Part shown: positions 62,957 to 64,000 of the stretch, piece after piece
Layout of the letters: every line of letters starts with the position of its first letter
Numbering within the stretch: position 1 is the stretch's first letter
DNA from: Rhizobium sp. 32-5/1
Lineage (GTDB): Bacteria > Pseudomonadota > Alphaproteobacteria > Rhizobiales > Rhizobiaceae
Assembly (NCBI RefSeq): GCF_029537235.1
Contig: NZ_CP120639.1
Span: 620,001-684,000, forward strand
Direction of reading: 5' to 3'
DNA length: 64,000 nt
Position numbers and translations under genes: made by a program
The notes under the pieces: generated by a model
What the model saw: the letters and a program-made list of their open reading frames with translations, nothing else
What the model was told of the DNA's origin: nothing
Database searches by the model: none

Positions 62957-63703
62957 ATGAATGAACAGGCAGTCTCCAAATACGACAGATCGACATTCCA
63001 GTCTCGCGGAAGACCAGTATTCGGAACGACGCTCGGGATAATTATCCTAGATACGCGGTTTCGACGTTTCAATGGGGATATTGGTTTCGCGGGGTCGCTT
63101 CAGTTTCCGGTGCAGTATGCCATAGCGAAGGGTGTCGCTGATGGTGCAAAAATTAAGTCTGACCAGAGCTCGCTTCAAGTCTTCACCAAGGCCATCGACG
63201 AACTCGTTGCAGTTGGCGTTGACGGCATCGCAACGAGCTGCGGATTTCTAGCCGTTATGCAGCCACAATTGCAGGCGTACAGCCCCGTTCCGATTGCAAC
63301 TTCAAGCCTGCTCCAGATACCTCTGATCGAACGTATCCTGCCAGCTCACAAGCGCGTTGGAATTCTTACCGCCGATGCAGCCGCTCTTACGGAGGCCCAT
63401 CTTTGGGGGGCAGGTGTCTACAGTCCCGCGCCCGTCGTCGGTCTGCCAGGCGATAGTACCTTTTTAGTGAATATGCGTGATGGCAATACTGTCATAGACC
63501 GCCGAACGCAGGAACTTGAGGTCCTAGCTGCGGTGGAGGAGCTCGTGTCTAGCCACACCGATATCGGCGCCATACTGCTGGAGTGTACAAATCTTGCCCC
63601 CTACTCCGCAACAATTGAAGCCCGGTTTGGGCTTCCAGTATATGACATTATGACATTGCTCCACTGGTTCTACTCCGGATTGCGGCCACGACGATACGAG
63701 TAA
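62957..63703 (+). CDS. Aspartate/glutamate racemase family protein
   Basis: A 248-residue protein from ATG 62957 (MNEQAVSKYD), GGAG 11 bases upstream. It is a two-domain Asp/Glu racemase-like fold with both cysteines in the positions expected for catalytic residues: GIATSCGFLAVM near residue 92 and GAILLECTNLAPYSA near residue 206. Hydantoin and Asp/Glu racemases and some decarboxylases (arylmalonate type) share the fold. It is divergent from the binding-protein genes and so may be part of the same catabolic unit, interconverting D and L forms of the substrate. Confidence 0.85.
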   Translation: MNEQAVSKYDRSTFQSRGRPVFGTTLGIIILDTRFRRFNGDIGFAGSLQFPVQYAIAKGVADGAKIKSDQSSLQVFTKAIDELVAVGVDGIATSCGFLAVMQPQLQAYSPVPIATSSLLQIPLIERILPAHKRVGILTADAAALTEAHLWGAGVYSPAPVVGLPGDSTFLVNMRDGNTVIDRRTQELEVLAAVEELVSSHTDIGAILLECTNLAPYSATIEARFGLPVYDIMTLLHWFYSGLRPRRYE

Positions 63704-63725
63704 AAGCAGTATCCGGGCGTCCACA

Positions 63726-63893
63726 TTATTCACGGTTGCTGTGCCAACAAGCCACGCACACCTGCCGCCTCGCCTTGCACACAGCGCCGAGAAAGGCGTG
63801 GCTAGCGTTCTCCATCAGATGCCAGCGGTCGGCGACTTGATCGGTATGCGGCAGAGCATGCGAGACGGCCTGGGCATAAACCCGCCCTCCTCC
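63726..63893 (-). pseudogene. Fragment of ISL3-family transposase
   Basis: A minus-strand piece of about 55 codons reads DGGGRVYAQAV, SHALPHTDQVADRWHLMENA and SHAFLGAVCKARRQVC before a stop at 63726. The segment QVADRWHLMENASHAF is characteristic of ISL3-family (ISTnp12 type) transposases. The usual R-S-M-R-Q-I-R after it is replaced by a different tail and there is no catalytic Glu downstream. To the right the frame meets a stop near 63896. A remnant, not a working element. Confidence 0.75.
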
Positions 63894-64000
63894 GTCTTAT
63901 TGTCATCACCCCTTGTGATGGCAAGCCGATCACTGCAACCCCATAGTCTAAACTTGGAAGAACAGGATTGCTGTCTGTAGAACTACCAAGAAGATCGACC

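Noticed and set aside
1..64000. CRISPR arrays, rRNA genes, complete tRNA genes, plasmid replication (repABC) or conjugation genes
   Set aside because: None seen on either strand, so replicon type (chromosome or plasmid) cannot be settled from this window.

Overview
The window looks like an accessory stretch (plasmid, chromid or genomic island) of an alphaproteobacterium of the Rhizobiales (Rhizobium, Agrobacterium or Ensifer type). The evidence is the moderately high GC content, the many ATGA start/stop overlaps, the families of the chemoreceptor and regulators, the IS66 element of the rhizobial three-gene kind, and a dense load of ABC-transporter and aromatic-catabolism genes. I name no species: nothing in the sequence fixes one.

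Layout. 1-8.8 kb: two tandem amino-acid-type solute-binding proteins (the first cut by the window edge), a membrane GGDEF/EAL protein, a putative methyltransferase, and a small redox operon (azoreductase, pirin, F420-type NADP oxidoreductase) opposite a LysR regulator. 8.9-18.3 kb: a mobile or plastic zone with an IS6-family element, a hipB-hipA toxin-antitoxin pair plus an overlapping third gene, a cluster of short repeats, a large chemoreceptor, an istB scrap and a DUF3800 gene. 18.3-20.7 kb: an MFS exporter coupled to an acetylpolyamine/histone-deacetylase-like hydrolase. 20.9-31.2 kb: a catabolic module with a LuxR-type regulator, a tight five-gene operon (HisC-like aminotransferase, ThDP enzyme, P-loop protein, HAD phosphatase, aldehyde dehydrogenase), a divergent LuxR-type regulator, an FAD aromatic hydroxylase and its DUF2783 partner. 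31.3-35.9 kb: two AraC regulators flanking a complete IS66 element. 36.2-41.8 kb: the homogentisate pathway (hmgA, fahA, maiA, aacS) with a divergent MarR regulator. 42.1-48.5 kb: a tyramine/phenylethylamine module (permease, small membrane protein, copper amine oxidase, AraC regulator, aldehyde dehydrogenase). 48.9-63.7 kb: a Tat-exported FAD oxidoreductase, a second MarR next to a 5' stump of hmgA, another LuxR, then a long minus-strand run (two binding proteins, ABC permease and ATPase, small protein, flavin amine oxidase, aldehyde dehydrogenase, ThDP enzyme, aromatic aminotransferase) and a divergent Asp/Glu racemase-family gene. The right edge holds a scrap of an ISL3-family transposase.

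How it may work together (inference): amino acids and amines, probably aromatic, enter through the ABC system and the APC permease. They become aldehydes by copper or flavin amine oxidases, or by transamination plus ThDP-dependent decarboxylation. Three aldehyde dehydrogenases turn the aldehydes into aryl acetates; an FAD hydroxylase with DUF2783 partner may make homogentisate; hmgA-maiA-fahA cleave it to fumarate and acetoacetate, and AacS activates the acetoacetate.

A caution that colours everything: about twenty genes here are broken, and every break I could trace is a one-base loss that shifts the frame the same way, nearly always in a short mononucleotide run. That is the signature of sequencing under-calls rather than of gene decay, so I report these as single genes with a broken frame and give the suspect base run for each.
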